Positions 20,001-29,615 are shown, numbered from the stretch's first letter. The stretch is DNA of 64,000 nucleotides from Auanema rhodensis (GCA_964057225.1 OZ059898.1:14843267-14907266), one strand, 5' to 3'. The notes: generated by a model not told the origin, from the letters alone. Translations and numbers: made by a program.

Positions 20001-22869
20001 CCGCGTATGTGGGGTTGTTGTTATCTAAGTCATACCTTCCCGATAACGTATATCCAAAGAAAGTGGGGTGAGCGACTAGATTGCAATCTGGCAATTGCAT
20101 AATTGGTTCATCATAGATGGTACTCGCATGGACTTCAGCAATGCCCAAGATGATATCAATCTCTATAGGATCATTCAATTTGCGAGATAAGTAGCCAATG
20201 TTCTGGCGTATAAAACGCTGATCGGCATTTGTCAGTCTTAATGGTTGTATGGCTGAAAGAACCTTATCCATTATAACGCATGGGGCAGATATGCACGCTC
20301 CATCGTTATTGTAGAGATCGAGCATAATAGCTTGCGTGTCTTTAAGAAGAAATTGTTCCCCCGCGGTTTCCATTCTCATTCGTACATCTTCATCGAATGG
20401 TAATCCCAAGCGGTTGATCAACTCTCTACGTACGATAGCTACTTGTGAACCCGAATCCAACAAGGCGTATACATGATGTGGATTATCGTGGCAATCAAAT
20501 ACTGTCACACTGACTACTCCAACGTGGTTTCTTCTGAATTCAAAGGCCTTGTCATTGACTGGTCCTGATGTATTTGAAATGTGGTCGTAAGGGTAAGCGA
20601 GTGCAGTAGCAGTCGAGATATGTTGGCGTGGGGAGTGAGCTCTGTATTGTTTTCGTTGTGGGTAAGGTGATCTGCTCCGTGAATATGAGGGTGATTTGCT
20701 TCTCGATGAGTGTCTCATAGACGCACTGCGGTCTTTTCTGTTGTTTTCGTTGTTCCGATGAGGTGATCTTTTTGTATTAGCCTCAAAACTTCTGTACGTT
20801 TGTGGTGGATGCCGATTCATTCTATCCTTCGAGTGAGTTCTAGTCCTACTATTACTCCGGGATTGAGAATCGCGTTGACACAGAGACTCATGATGTGTTT
20901 TGTCACAGCGGTGACAATTCGGTGCGTGACATCCAATGGCTGAGTGTGTCTTCGAAAAACATTTGAAGCATAGCTGTTTGGATACAGCTATCTTCTTCCT
21001 TTCTTCTACCGATTGAATAGAATAACATTTGGTGGGAGAATGATTGCCAAGACAGAGATTGCATTTCTGGTTATTGAACTGTTCTCGCCGACTAGTGTGT
21101 AGTTGTCCTGCTGCAATATGAACAGTATTGCTATTTCTCTGACTCATTGCATTTTTATCGGCTTCTTCAAGCTGCAATGCTTTTGCGGCTTCCGTGATGT
21201 ATTCAATGATTGACGTAATTGTAGTATGTTGTTTCGATTTGTATATGCTGTTATAGATGTGTCGAGGTAATTTTGAGAAGAGTATGACGCGAAGCCCTGT
21301 GTGATCTACATTAGGACTGTATCGTATCCTCATCGATATGATTTGATCAGCTTTGCGGATCGTATGTAGTATCGAAGCACTATTGTCTAGTGCTGCCGGT
21401 AAGGCTCTCAGTGAATCGTATAGTTTAGAGTCTAACATAGAGGGGTTCATGTACTCTTCCATGAGGATGGTCTTTGCCTTACTGTAACTCTCACCAATGC
21501 GTGGCAAGCACAGTAAACATTCTTCAGCTGGACCAGAAAGTCTGTCGAGCAAAATGGAAAACTTTTCAATCTCTGACAAGGGTTGAACATCAATAACTGC
21601 TGTGAACAACTCCCAAAATCCAAGAAAGTCTTCTGGATTACCGTTGAAATGTGGTACTTTAACTGTTGGAAGACGAGGCGTGAGTATTGATGTTTGTACA
21701 GTAGGTGGGATCGAAGATTGTCGTGCTATGTTCTGTTGCATAGTTGACCAATGATCGGGAACATTGTTTGTATGTTGTTCGACTGTAATTGGTCGAGAAT
21801 CGTAGTGCGCGTGTCTCAATGGTGAGAGAGCTTTCCGCTTATTAGCTGCTCCAAGTGGGGTTCCAACATTGTCAGCATCAGCTCTAGCTCTTTCCAAGCT
21901 ATGAGAACCAGTACTCAGATTGTTAAAAGAATGAACAAGATCATTTTCTGATATCGGCATTAGGTCATCGTTCAAAAGAGTGGAGTTACTGTTTGGTTCA
22001 AGCATTGAAATATCGTGCTGAGGAGATGCGATCATAACGTCACTATTGTTTGCTCGAGTAGTGTACACTCGTTTTTGAGTAGGTTGTCTTTGTGTGGAAC
22101 CGATTTCATCAGAACTTGTGCTTTGTGTTCTGTGTCGTCGTGTTCTATCTGGTGTGATGTTCAAATGTTTTTGTATTCCAGAAAAGAAACTCATCTCTAA
22201 ATTTTTTCTGGAGTATTTCATTCTGTTCATGTCATTTTGCAATGTTGTTGAGTCATGTACTGTAGAGTCAAATGAACTCTGATAGTCATCGAGTTCATCT
22301 CGGCGAAGTTGGATAAGTTGAGTATATTCCTCAACTTCGCCTGTGTTCACCATGAGATCTCTCTCATCACAATAGTCCAAAATGCCCTTGATCAGTTTTG
22401 CAACTGTGGGCGGATGTTCTTCGCCAATGTCTTTGGTGACAAGTTGGTCGATTTCATGAGATTTCATGGTCTTATGGGCTTGAGGGTGTTTGGCCAACAT
22501 CCTTTTATAGCTACCTTGGTATAATTCCAACCAAGTTGCTGGGTAGTCCACATGGGTGCGTTCCTCGAGCATCACTCGATGTTCGTCTAACTGATCTCGA
22601 AGTGATCGGAAGACGTCCCCAACCGGGATGGCTTTATAATATATACGCATCAAGCTAGGCTTGTGCGTATGTATAAACTCTCGACATCTGTCGATGTCAT
22701 CAACCGGGGGAAAGATGAATGCTTGATGGTACGGGAGGATGTCCTCCTTCACCGTGTTGAACAACTTCAACGCGTGAGTTATATTTCTTTTTAAACAACT
22801 TAACTGTCTTGCTAAGGCAGTCAGGTTACGAGTTTCCTTTTCCGATGGAGAAGAGGGACTCATAATCAT
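13993..22869 (-). CDS. Element A Gag-Pol-Env polyprotein, BEL/Pao family (2958 aa)
   Basis: A single uninterrupted frame. Order by approximate residue: charged Gag N-terminus (1-390); DUF1759-like Gag core starting PTVKVPHFNGNPEDF (~400); three nucleocapsid knuckles (603-664); aspartic protease with LLDSGS (~802-807); reverse transcriptase with VRIVLDAS (~1094), DVEKAFH (~1141) and YVDN (1221-1224); RNase H with FVDAS (~1385), IPRLELL and SDSEISL; integrase with an HAGGNH...CAVC zinc site (~1715-1749) and D1782, D1846, E1892 as the likely catalytic triad; DUF5641-like tail (~1985-2085). The Env part starts after RKRRR (2165-2169) and a signal-like hydrophobic stretch. It has a small Cys-rich ectodomain with a membrane anchor (~2290-2315), a second signal/anchor (~2385-2408) and a class II fusion-type ectodomain with RCPHMGSC (~2502-2509), ending in two hydrophobic segments (~2872-2943). 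YVDN in place of YVDD and the fused Env are notable. The C-terminus is encoded by a tRNA-like fragment. Confidence 0.9.
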   Translation of the reverse strand: MIMSPSSPSEKETRNLTALARQLSCLKRNITHALKLFNTVKEDILPYHQAFIFPPVDDIDRCREFIHTHKPSLMRIYYKAIPVGDVFRSLRDQLDEHRVMLEERTHVDYPATWLELYQGSYKRMLAKHPQAHKTMKSHEIDQLVTKDIGEEHPPTVAKLIKGILDYCDERDLMVNTGEVEEYTQLIQLRRDELDDYQSSFDSTVHDSTTLQNDMNRMKYSRKNLEMSFFSGIQKHLNITPDRTRRHRTQSTSSDEIGSTQRQPTQKRVYTTRANNSDVMIASPQHDISMLEPNSNSTLLNDDLMPISENDLVHSFNNLSTGSHSLERARADADNVGTPLGAANKRKALSPLRHAHYDSRPITVEQHTNNVPDHWSTMQQNIARQSSIPPTVQTSILTPRLPTVKVPHFNGNPEDFLGFWELFTAVIDVQPLSEIEKFSILLDRLSGPAEECLLCLPRIGESYSKAKTILMEEYMNPSMLDSKLYDSLRALPAALDNSASILHTIRKADQIISMRIRYSPNVDHTGLRVILFSKLPRHIYNSIYKSKQHTTITSIIEYITEAAKALQLEEADKNAMSQRNSNTVHIAAGQLHTSRREQFNNQKCNLCLGNHSPTKCYSIQSVEERKKIAVSKQLCFKCFSKTHSAIGCHAPNCHRCDKTHHESLCQRDSQSRSNSRTRTHSKDRMNRHPPQTYRSFEANTKRSPHRNNENNRKDRSASMRHSSRSKSPSYSRSRSPYPQRKQYRAHSPRQHISTATALAYPYDHISNTSGPVNDKAFEFRRNHVGVVSVTVFDCHDNPHHVYALLDSGSQVAIVRRELINRLGLPFDEDVRMRMETAGEQFLLKDTQAIMLDLYNNDGACISAPCVIMDKVLSAIQPLRLTNADQRFIRQNIGYLSRKLNDPIEIDIILGIAEVHASTIYDEPIMQLPDCNLVAHPTFFGYTLSGRYDLDNNNPTYADNVITCTTKIHDDVDLTKMWSMESIGIRDNISIEAEQQGVLSQFNEQVRKTWEGVHVSFPWKENKHALADNYSIALARLRQQFNHAKSNPEMWAKYNEIFQQQLKSNIIEDAPIHPDSSPTYYIPHQAVVKLSSNTTKVRIVLDASSHRRGELSLNDVIHQGPTILPNLTGLLLRSRFGKYMIISDVEKAFHMVHLNNTEKDATRFLWLHDLTLPPEQDNIRVFRFNRVPFGVNASPFLLAGAIQFGLKSHSDTQLTSCIIDNLYVDNLILTFDETSQGVMLYTQCKSAFNDMKMNLREFCTNDKNTMKSIPKHDKAEKVLQKVLGIYWDSHLDTFSLALQMDYTGDSITKRLVLSTAHKTFDPVGWLSPLILLSRHFLQKLWTLGYAWDEPISPDLQREWKQICSSVHGYRYQVPRNIRNDHVNELCIFVDASTIGYGAVGYLRTLDQESHVTGVHFLMAKQRLAPQNKSKSQKTDKNKKQPLTIPRLELLSFFIGCHIIEFLLQESKLNISIVRIFSDSEISLAWVCKPNPDAGIFVDNRVRSCRVIIDKVKDSYNFFIYHVDTDHNPADHATRGLTRENIDKSTWFTGPKFLQTHDKEWEMTRPYTYVEDDSQVLIASTSITTFVDDPSIFRYQSSRLTCLIRTTAYVLRFIQLLQQRRLHRINNDNEIALNPSTISAEEYKEAERVTYIDVQSTVDIEDKRWKHLGLYHDELGVIRCKGRLEHMEAEEDCIHPIFIPDNHPFASIMIRDMHTKLFHAGGNHLRSEIRRRFWLPRLPRKVQNILKQCAVCKKLHGRPFKYPNMSSLPPERVQRSNPFQNCGIDLAGPFNIHDDTRHITEKRWIMLVTCMATRAIHLEVVQDLSASETLLALRRFISRRGSPDLIWSDNGSNFTLCQKIFALIQDPNVDTYLTHHKVTWKFITPLAPWKGGFYERMVGIMKSALRTSLTTSCKAHMFSTIVTEVEQIVNTRPLTYTFNTTTDLSPIRPIDFLQTNTSVTIPDIVLSELPTHLRSRRDCIDRLNNIQKTLDKFWQRWHNEYVVALRATHMLDHKQGHFSTATPKVGTVVLMSDDNTKRNQWKMGLITSIQNTESVRVAEVRTSDGHKLFRPINRLIPLEIPSDNEHHTENRHTQSPHKSDKTVTFKETPEVILLDNEVSSTVVETSTSTGPNTTENVIDPNVITINDDDDIDVITIADDEGENKPQPRKRRRLPSYTHFFIAMILGILVNPMSATNICQFSCIKGGVGISNCGTGHPIRVCARETCVEYNPNTPNFTIVFPAHVVLHDHTFISRHIIDKNDTFALHQLDCPATPFCDMIQCLFCLELLHNPSCFPYAALSATALIIWLILFSILLSIIVIRICSKKFFHIAQYTLFSVWRMITQCLPSHIRSHISIQEERSVLEYVPLSSHKLPRWQKSTPSQRSRQRDRLVHRVGYLFVAIIVIFLIESLVVNACTIVPPSISHVPGNSVSNLSPTHQVNQVSSSTTLHTYDNEVCFTTSHSNRSYANPLTNSHLRIKLMYTRILCTKVSLFFTRHTIVKTESAKRCPHMGSCVGSFCANVRPNTSISELSLANQYPGTSYCSESCGFLSCGCALPTSGCLFYRNFHVPNDNITHEVFYCSRWTPRVFLQITIHTAIENKTETISHVPFLPHSTKIINGYHITLGRITYSDNEILHRRYITSNSRIAVLPHSATFSYSCGKVKTADPFSECTATDTCSCRPAETVENCYCQDNNPNKLYTNNYTLPLSLPSLTMIPKNNLIFAHPISAVDIKMWTNISDVTYEYDNSPTICELKSKDLVGCFDCVTGATTIITCISTSSHIRISCDDEELLLTCNSQGYNNSIRIQSNFSTPSITCTHPCTSATLHLKGNLYYVNEYIGFEQSTHQITNSSFRLLNVEFTIPSFFVPTHLISSLVSFYSDYLKTIVILLSVLITVLGFVTAVIDRVFQLSSTPALLAYLPIQILIIFAIPFRIIFFTIHLLFKIVVRASHSAVAKGTHSQ

Positions 22870-22950
22870 TTTGTTTAAAAAGAAATATTAATGTTCAAAT
22901 TAATTTTGTGTTTAATCTAGCTAATTTGTTGATTGATTATTGAAAATCAA

Positions 22951-22960
22951 CTGAAATAAA
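22951..22960 (-). promoter_or_regulatory. Candidate 3' splice site upstream of the Gag start of element A
   Basis: On the minus strand TTTATTTCAG precedes TTGATTTTC, 82 bp before the ATG at 22869. Paired with the GTTAGT donor at 23880-23875 it would remove a 930-bp AT-rich intron from the leader. This rests on sequence form only. Confidence 0.45.
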
Positions 22961-23880
22961 GTCCGAATATAATAGCTGTCGATAGAAGGAATAACAATAT
23001 ATAATATAAATAGGAGAAAAAAATGCGAAGATAAGAAAAGATATGCAAGTAATATAAGCAAATAAGATAAGCAAAATAGTTCACTATTAGAAGGTACAAT
23101 GAATATTTAGTTGAATATTTGTTAACAGTTTTTTCTTTGGAGAGTTATACTGTTAGTTTTTTCGTGTAGTTGTTACTGTTTCGTTAAATTACGTGTGTGG
23201 AATCTTTTGTAAAAAAGTGTATGTTTTATCTTTTGAATATATATATATATTTTTTTTTTGTTAGTTAAGTTAGTATATTTTTAAATTTTTTAAAAATGGA
23301 GATTGTTCAGGCAAAGATAATTCAATAAGTTTCTTTCTCTGGTTAAAAAAAAGAAAAATTGGATGATTCACTAGATGAGAAAACAATTTAAGTTGAGAGA
23401 TTACTGTAGGAAATAGAGAGAAAAAATTGAGTTTCCCAAAATCGATCAAAAATTGTGAGCAAACTAGCTTTGATGAATTCAGTAAAGTTTTCTGAGTAAT
23501 TTGATACTAAATATGCTGTTGTTTTTTATCAAAAAATATAATATCAATATTAATATTAATTGGTTGAAATATAATAAGGATATCCAAAAAGTATTCAAAA
23601 TATTATTGTTTGATTGATCAGAAAGTATGTGTATGAAAAGGATGATTAATTTGAGACAAAAGATTTATTTCTGGACAGATGAACAAAGGAAATTGTATGA
23701 GATAACAGATGTGAATGAAATATAAACAATATAAAATGTGAAATAATAAAATTAAAATAAAACAAATTGAAATTATAAAATAACTTACCAACTTAATGTA
23801 AATATATAATTGATACCAGAGAGTATCAATTCAAATTCAATAAGCGGTTAAAGTGTTAATGCGAACAAATGAAAACTAAC

Positions 23881-24031
23881 TTGATTCTCCTTGAGGATCC
23901 TTGATGTCGATTGTCCTTGTATGGTGAATAGGTTAGCAGATGGCGTCGGGTGCTGTGGCTGGTTGTAGCGGCGGAATGAATGACCTGTCTGGCAGCTAGG
24001 CCGTGTGGGATGTTAAGAGGGAGGAGCTAAT
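23881..24031 (-). other. Candidate 5' leader exon of element A
   Basis: 151 bp of more balanced composition inside AT-rich DNA. It is bounded on its 5' side by TACTTTTTGCAG (AG at 24033-24032) and on its 3' side by CAA|GTTAGT (donor 23880-23875). A leader exon behind a 3' splice site implies either another upstream exon or trans-splicing. No long ORF runs through it. Confidence 0.4.
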
Positions 24032-25375
24032 CTGCAAAAAGTATATGTAAGATTATTAAATGAGATAATTTAATGGATTTGAAACAAAACGAGTGGGTTA
24101 ACTTCTCATAACATTTTAAAATGTTTTGATATTCCATGTCATTCGATGATGACCTAGATAATGTGTGAGAGATGTTTGCGTGGTGCTAATGGCGCCGCAC
24201 CAGGTCAATGAACAGATGGCAACATCTTTTGTCTTTTTTCGCGTATCTTGTCAACATATTTGCTAAAATCGACTTTTTGGTGCAAAATGTTGGAAATATC
24301 GCATTTAACCTTTGCTGAGATTTATATTTTATGCTTTAACATGCGTAGGATGATAATTCGTAGCTCTTTCGTGTCTTATCATTATCTCATCTATGTAGGA
24401 TGGGATATTATGATGTTTTGTGATTTTTCACAGAAATTTTCATCTGCGTAAGATTTTAACAATATAGTTAATGTATTTTGTCCTATAGAACGTGGGTGAT
24501 GATCTTATATAAGATAAAATATATAAATTTTATGAATTTCATGATTTGGACTCTGACCTTTCTCATTGACCCGTTGGTCGTTACATATGACTCATATGGT
24601 TGGAAACAATAGATTTACAGACAATGGATGAATGAAGAAATTTAAAAACTATAAAACAAGCCGTAAATAGTAAAAACTCGGAACTCTTTCGCATTTTTTT
24701 TATATAAACAACACCTACCGAGAGTGCAAGGGTACCAAACAAACATCAACAAGTAGGTCAACAGACGTTCCTTGTTGATAGGCTCCTTCCACACATGTTC
24801 ACAAATAATCGTTGATCTCTAAGATACTGACTCCTTTACAGATGAGGAAACAGACAGCATTACTCATATAGCAAGGAGACATTGGTCTAAGATGCCTTTT
24901 AGTCACCTATTCAATTGATTCACAATTGTTAAAATAACTTTTGCACTCGAAGTCTATCAAAACTGTTTACAATGATTATTGAAAGTCACGTAAAATATAA
25001 AAGATATAAAAAGGTCTCAAAATCAAAGAATAAATGAATAAATAGCGTGTTTAGACGGTAGCTCTGCTATTGCGTAATTCATATCATTGTTTCTCACTGT
25101 CCTCAGTCAGTAGAAATAGGATCGCCATAAAATGTGTTTGCTGGTACTTTGTCTGCATTTTTCTCGTACTCTCGCATATTCTTCCTAGGAAAATACTGTG
25201 AAACATAATAAGGGGTGATCAATCCCAGCTGAGTCACTGCCGGCAAGTTAAAGGAAGTAGCCATTGGGTAATCCAATAGAGTTTATATAGCGAACGCAGA
25301 AAAGCAGAAAAGAGATTTAGAAGAGAGCTGAATTCAAAATATGGAAATTGAGAAGAGAAGATGCCAAAAGATGGC

Positions 25376-25447
25376 TTCCCATGCCGGGAATCGAACCCGG
25401 GCCGCGTGGGTGAAAACCACGAATCCTAACCACTAGACCACATGGGA
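25376..25447 (-). tRNA. tRNA-Glu(UUC), block 2 copy 1
   Basis: Consensus body; first copy to the right of element A, with its trailer intact. Confidence 0.95.
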
Positions 25448-25640
25448 CACGTTAACTGTTCTTATGATACTACTTCTTCTATCATTTACCTCGAGGAAGT
25501 GAGTAAGCAACAAGGGAAGTAACAACGATGAATCGGCCCCGTATTAACTTCTCACAAAACGATTAAATGCAGAAAAGAGATTTAGAAGAGAGCTGAATTC
25601 AAAATATGGAAATTGAGAAGAGAAGATGCCAAAAGATGGC

Positions 25641-25712
25641 TTCCCATGCCGGGAATCGAACCCGGGCCGCGTGGGTGAAAACCACGAATCCTAACCACTA
25701 GACCACATGGGA
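25641..25712 (-). tRNA. tRNA-Glu(UUC), block 2 copy 2
   Basis: Consensus body. Confidence 0.95.
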
Positions 25713-25905
25713 CACTTTAACTGTTCTTATGATACTACTTCTTCTATCATTTACCTCAAGGAAGTGAGTAAGCAACAAGGGAAGTAACAACGATGAATCG
25801 GCCCCGTATTAACTTCTAACAAAACGATTAAAAGCAGAAAAGAGATTTAGAAGAGAGTTGATTTCAAAATATGGAAATTCAGAAGAGAAGATGCCAAAAG
25901 ATGGC

Positions 25906-25977
25906 TTCCCATGCCGGGAATCGAACCCGGGCCGCGTGGGTGAAAACCACGAATCCTAACCACTAGACCACATTGGA
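25906..25977 (-). tRNA. tRNA-Glu(UUC), block 2 copy 3, C4A variant
   Basis: C4A acceptor mismatch. Confidence 0.88.
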
Positions 25978-26170
25978 CACGTTAACTGTTCTTATGATAC
26001 TACTTCTTCTATCATTTATCTCGAGGAAGTGAGTAAGCAACAAGGGAAGTAACAACGATGAATCGGCCCCGTATTAACTTCTAACAAAACGATTAAAAGC
26101 AGAAAAGAGATTTAGAAGAGAGTTGATTTCAAAATATGGAAATTCAGAAGAGAAGATGCCAAAAGATGGC

Positions 26171-26242
26171 TTCCCATGCCGGGAATCGAACCCGGGCCGC
26201 GTGGGTGAAAACCACGAATCCTAACCACTAGACCACATGGGA
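26171..26242 (-). tRNA. tRNA-Glu(UUC), block 2 copy 4
   Basis: Consensus body. Confidence 0.95.
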
Positions 26243-26435
26243 CACGTTAACTGTTCTAATGATACTACTTCTTCTATCATTTACCTGAAGGAAGTGAGTA
26301 AACAACAAGGGAAGTAACAACGATGAATCGGCCCCGTATTAACTTCTAACAAAACGATTAAAAGCAGAAAAGAGATTTAGAAGAGAGCTGAATTCAAAAT
26401 ATGGAAATTGAGAAGAGAAGATGCCAAAAGATGGC

Positions 26436-26507
26436 TTCCCATGCCGGGAATCGAACCCGGGCCGCGTGGGTGAAAACCACGAATCCTAACCACTAGACCA
26501 CATGGGA
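26436..26507 (-). tRNA. tRNA-Glu(UUC), block 2 copy 5
   Basis: Consensus body. Confidence 0.95.
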
Positions 26508-26700
26508 CACGTTAACTGTTCTTATGATACTACTTCTTCTATCATTTACCTCGAGGAAGTGAGTAAGCAACAAGGGAAGTAACAACGATGAATCGGCCCC
26601 GTATTAACTTCTAACAAAACGATTAAATGCAGAAAAGAGATTTAGAAGAGAGCTGAATTCAAAATATGGAAATTGAGAAGAGAAGATGCCAAAAGATGGC

Positions 26701-26772
26701 TTCCCATGCCGGGAATCGAACCCGGGCCGCGTGGGTGAAAACCACGAATCCTAACCACTAGACCACATGGGA
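26701..26772 (-). tRNA. tRNA-Glu(UUC), block 2 copy 6
   Basis: Consensus body. Confidence 0.95.
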
Positions 26773-26965
26773 CACGTTAACTGTTCTTATGATACTACTT
26801 CTTCTATCATTTACCTCGAGGAAGTGAGTAAGCAACAAGGGAAGTAACAACGATGAATCGGCCCCGTATTAACTTCTAACAAAAAGATTAAATGCAGAAA
26901 AGAGATTTAGAAGAGAGCTGAATTCAAAATATGGAAATTCAGAAGAGAAGATGCCAAAAGATGAC

Positions 26966-27037
26966 TTCCCATGCCGGGAATCGAACCCGGGCCGCGTGGG
27001 TGAAAACCACGAATCCTAACCACTAGACCACATGGGA
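26966..27037 (-). tRNA. tRNA-Glu(UUC), block 2 copy 7
   Basis: Consensus body; GATGAC trailer variant. Confidence 0.95.
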
Positions 27038-27230
27038 CACGTTAACTGTTCTTATGATACTACTTCTTCTATCATTTACCTCGAGGAAGTGAGTAAGCAA
27101 CAAGGGAAGTAACAACGATGAATCGGCCCCGTATTAACTTCTAACAAAACGATTAAATGCAGAAAAGAGATTTAGAAGAGAGCTGAATTCAAAATATGGA
27201 AATTGAGAAGAGAAGATGCCAAAAGATGGC

Positions 27231-27302
27231 TTCCCATGCCGGGAATCGAACCCGGGCCGCGTGGGTGAAAACCACGAATCCTAACCACTAGACCACATGG
27301 GA
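27231..27302 (-). tRNA. tRNA-Glu(UUC), block 2 copy 8
   Basis: Consensus body. Confidence 0.95.
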
Positions 27303-27495
27303 CACGTTAACTGTTCTTATGATACTACTTCTTCTATCATTTACCTCGAGGAAGTGAGTAAGCAACAAGGGAAGTAACAACGATGAATCGGCCCCGTATT
27401 AACTTCTAACAAAAAGATTAAATGCAGAAAAGAGATTTAGAAGAGAGCTGAATTCAAAATATGGAAATTCAGAAGAGAAGATGCCAAAAGATGAC

Positions 27496-27567
27496 TTCCC
27501 ATGCCGGGAATCGAACCCGGGCCGCGTGGGTGAAAACCACGAATCCTAACCACTAGACCACATGGGA
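27496..27567 (-). tRNA. tRNA-Glu(UUC), block 2 copy 9
   Basis: Consensus body; GATGAC trailer variant. Confidence 0.95.
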
Positions 27568-27760
27568 CACGTTAACTGTTCTTATGATACTACTTCTTCT
27601 ATCATTTACCTCGAGGAAGTGAGTAAGCAACAAGGGAAGTAACAACGATGAATCGGCCCCGTATTAACTTCTAACAAAAAGATTAAATGCAGAAAAGAGA
27701 TTTAGAAGAGAGCTGAATTCAAAATATGGAAATTCAGAAGAGAAGATGCCAAAAGATGAC

Positions 27761-27832
27761 TTCCCATGCCGGGAATCGAACCCGGGCCGCGTGGGTGAAA
27801 ACCACGAATCCTAACCACTAGACCACATGGGA
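27761..27832 (-). tRNA. tRNA-Glu(UUC), block 2 copy 10
   Basis: Consensus body; GATGAC trailer variant. Confidence 0.95.
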
Positions 27833-28025
27833 CACGTTAACTGTTCTTATGATACTACTTCTTCTATCATTTACCTCGAGGAAGTGAGTAAGCAACAAGG
27901 GAAGTAACAACGATGAATCGGCCCCGTATTAACTTCTAACAAAAAGATTAAATGCAGAAAAGAGATTTAGAAGAGAGCTGAATTCAAAATATGGAAATTC
28001 AGAAGAGAAGATGCCAAAAGATGGC

Positions 28026-28097
28026 TTCCCATGCCGGGAATCGAACCCGGGCCGCGTGGGTGAAAACCACGAATCCTAACCACTAGACCACATGGGA
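28026..28097 (-). tRNA. tRNA-Glu(UUC), block 2 copy 11
   Basis: Consensus body. Confidence 0.95.
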
Positions 28098-28290
28098 CAC
28101 GTTAACTGTTCTTATGATACTACTTCTTCTATCATTTATCTCGAGGAAGTGAGTAAGCAACAAGGGAAGTAACAACGATGAATCGGCCCCGTATTAACTT
28201 CTAACAAAAAGATTAAATGCAGAAAAGAGATTTAGAAGAGAGCTGAATTCAAAATATGGAAATTCAGAAGAGAAGATGCCAAAAGATGGC

Positions 28291-28362
28291 TTCCCATGCC
28301 GGGAATCGAACCCGGGCCGCGTGGGTGAAAACCACGAATCCTAACCACTAGACCACATGGGA
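28291..28362 (-). tRNA. tRNA-Glu(UUC), block 2 copy 12
   Basis: Consensus body. Confidence 0.95.
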
Positions 28363-28555
28363 CACGTTAACTGTCCTTATGATACTACTTCTTCTATCAT
28401 TTACCTGAAGGAAGTGAGTAAACAACAAGGAAAGTAACAACGATGAATCGGACCCGTATTAACTTCTAACAAAACGATTAAATGCAGAAAAGAGATTTAG
28501 AAGAGAGCTGAATTCAAAATATGGAAATTGAGAAGAGAAGATGCCAAAAGATGGC

Positions 28556-28627
28556 TTCCCATGCCGGGAATCGAACCCGGGCCGCGTGGGTGAAAACCAC
28601 GAATCCTAACCACTAGACCACATGGGA
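28556..28627 (-). tRNA. tRNA-Glu(UUC), block 2 copy 13
   Basis: Consensus body; ACCCG spacer variant. Confidence 0.95.
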
Positions 28628-28820
28628 CACGTTAACTGTTCTTATGATACTACTTCTTCTATCATTTACCTCGAGGAAGTGAGTAAGCAACAAGGGAAGT
28701 AACAACGATGAATCGGCCCCGTATTAACTTCTCACAAAACGATTAAATGCAGAAAAGAGATTTAGAAGAGAGCTGAATTCAAAATATGGAAATTGAGAAG
28801 AGAAGATGCCAAAAGATGGC

Positions 28821-28892
28821 TTCCCATGCCGGGAATCGAACCCGGGCCGCGTGGGTGAAAACCACGAATCCTAACCACTAGACCACATGGGA
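28821..28892 (-). tRNA. tRNA-Glu(UUC), block 2 copy 14
   Basis: Consensus body; CTCAC spacer variant. Confidence 0.95.
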
Positions 28893-29085
28893 CACTTTAA
28901 CTGTTCTTATGATACTACTTCTTCTATCATTTACCTCAAGGAAGTGAGTAAGCAACAAGGGAAGTAACAACGATGAATCGGCCCCGTATTAACTTCTAAC
29001 AAAACGATTAAAAGCAGAAAAGAGATTTAGAAGAGAGTTGATTTCAAAATATGGAAATTCAGAAGAGAAGATGCCAAAAGATGGC

Positions 29086-29157
29086 TTCCCATGCCGGGAA
29101 TCGAACCCGGGCCGCGTGGGTGAAAACCACGAATCCTAACCACTAGACCACATTGGA
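29086..29157 (-). tRNA. tRNA-Glu(UUC), block 2 copy 15, C4A variant
   Basis: C4A acceptor mismatch. Confidence 0.88.
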
Positions 29158-29350
29158 CACGTTAACTGTTCTTATGATACTACTTCTTCTATCATTTATC
29201 TCGAGGAAGTGAGTAAGCAACAAGGGAAGTAACAACGATGAATCGGCCCCGTATTAACTTCTAACAAAACGATTAAAAGCAGAAAAGAGATTTAGAAGAG
29301 AGTTGATTTCAAAATATGGAAATTCAGAAGAGAAGATGCCAAAAGATGGC

Positions 29351-29422
29351 TTCCCATGCCGGGAATCGAACCCGGGCCGCGTGGGTGAAAACCACGAATC
29401 CTAACCACTAGACCACATGGGA
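29351..29422 (-). tRNA. tRNA-Glu(UUC), block 2 copy 16
   Basis: Consensus body. Confidence 0.95.
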
Positions 29423-29615
29423 CACGTTAACTGTTCTAATGATACTACTTCTTCTATCATTTACCTGAAGGAAGTGAGTAAACAACAAGGGAAGTAACAA
29501 CGATGAATCGGCCCCGTATTAACTTCTAACAAAACGATTAAAAGCAGAAAAGAGATTTAGAAGAGAGCTGAATTCAAAATATGGAAATTGAGAAGAGAAG
29601 ATGCCAAAAGATGGC

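Larger units (their letters stand above)
12990..25299 (-). mobile_element. Element A: BEL/Pao-like retroelement with env, ends not canonical
   Basis: Interruption of the tRNA array that contains an intact Gag-Pol-Env ORF (13993-22869, minus), a 3' zinc-knuckle ORF (13436-13855) and a long AT-rich 5' side (22870-25299). I found no pair of long terminal repeats: the 430 bp left of the last ORF does not recur on the right. The flanks do not carry a target duplication. The array stops at unit coordinate 4 on the left and resumes at 109 on the right, so 104 bp (or that plus whole units) were lost. The element was therefore rearranged after insertion, or part of this segment is other host DNA. The intact ORF argues against great age. 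Confidence 0.75.
22870..25299. other. AT-rich 5' side of element A, no protein gene
   Basis: 2.4 kb upstream of the Gag start. 22870-24000 is strongly AT-rich, with an (AT)n plus T-run near 23238-23262. Candidate splice signals on the minus strand outline a 151-bp leader exon (listed separately). 24502-24515 is a perfect 14-bp palindrome, ATCTTATATAAGAT. TGGTGC (24181) and GCACCA (24197) form an inverted repeat around GGCGCC. At the right edge (25268-25290) are ATTGG/CCAAT in opposite orientation and TTTATATAG, a TATA-like box that can be read from either strand. No LTR copy, primer site or known domain is seen. A 67-codon plus-strand ORF (24248-24451) has no support. Confidence 0.5.

Noticed and set aside
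24181..24202. TGGTGCGGCGCC on the minus strand as the primer-binding site of element A
   Set aside because: It starts like the tRNA-Gly site of element B, but no known tRNA 3' end fits the rest, and the sequence beyond it does not recur at the left end as an LTR should.
24248..24451. 67-codon plus-strand ORF in the AT-rich 5' side of element A
   Set aside because: No domain or composition signal, and a length expected by chance in this region.
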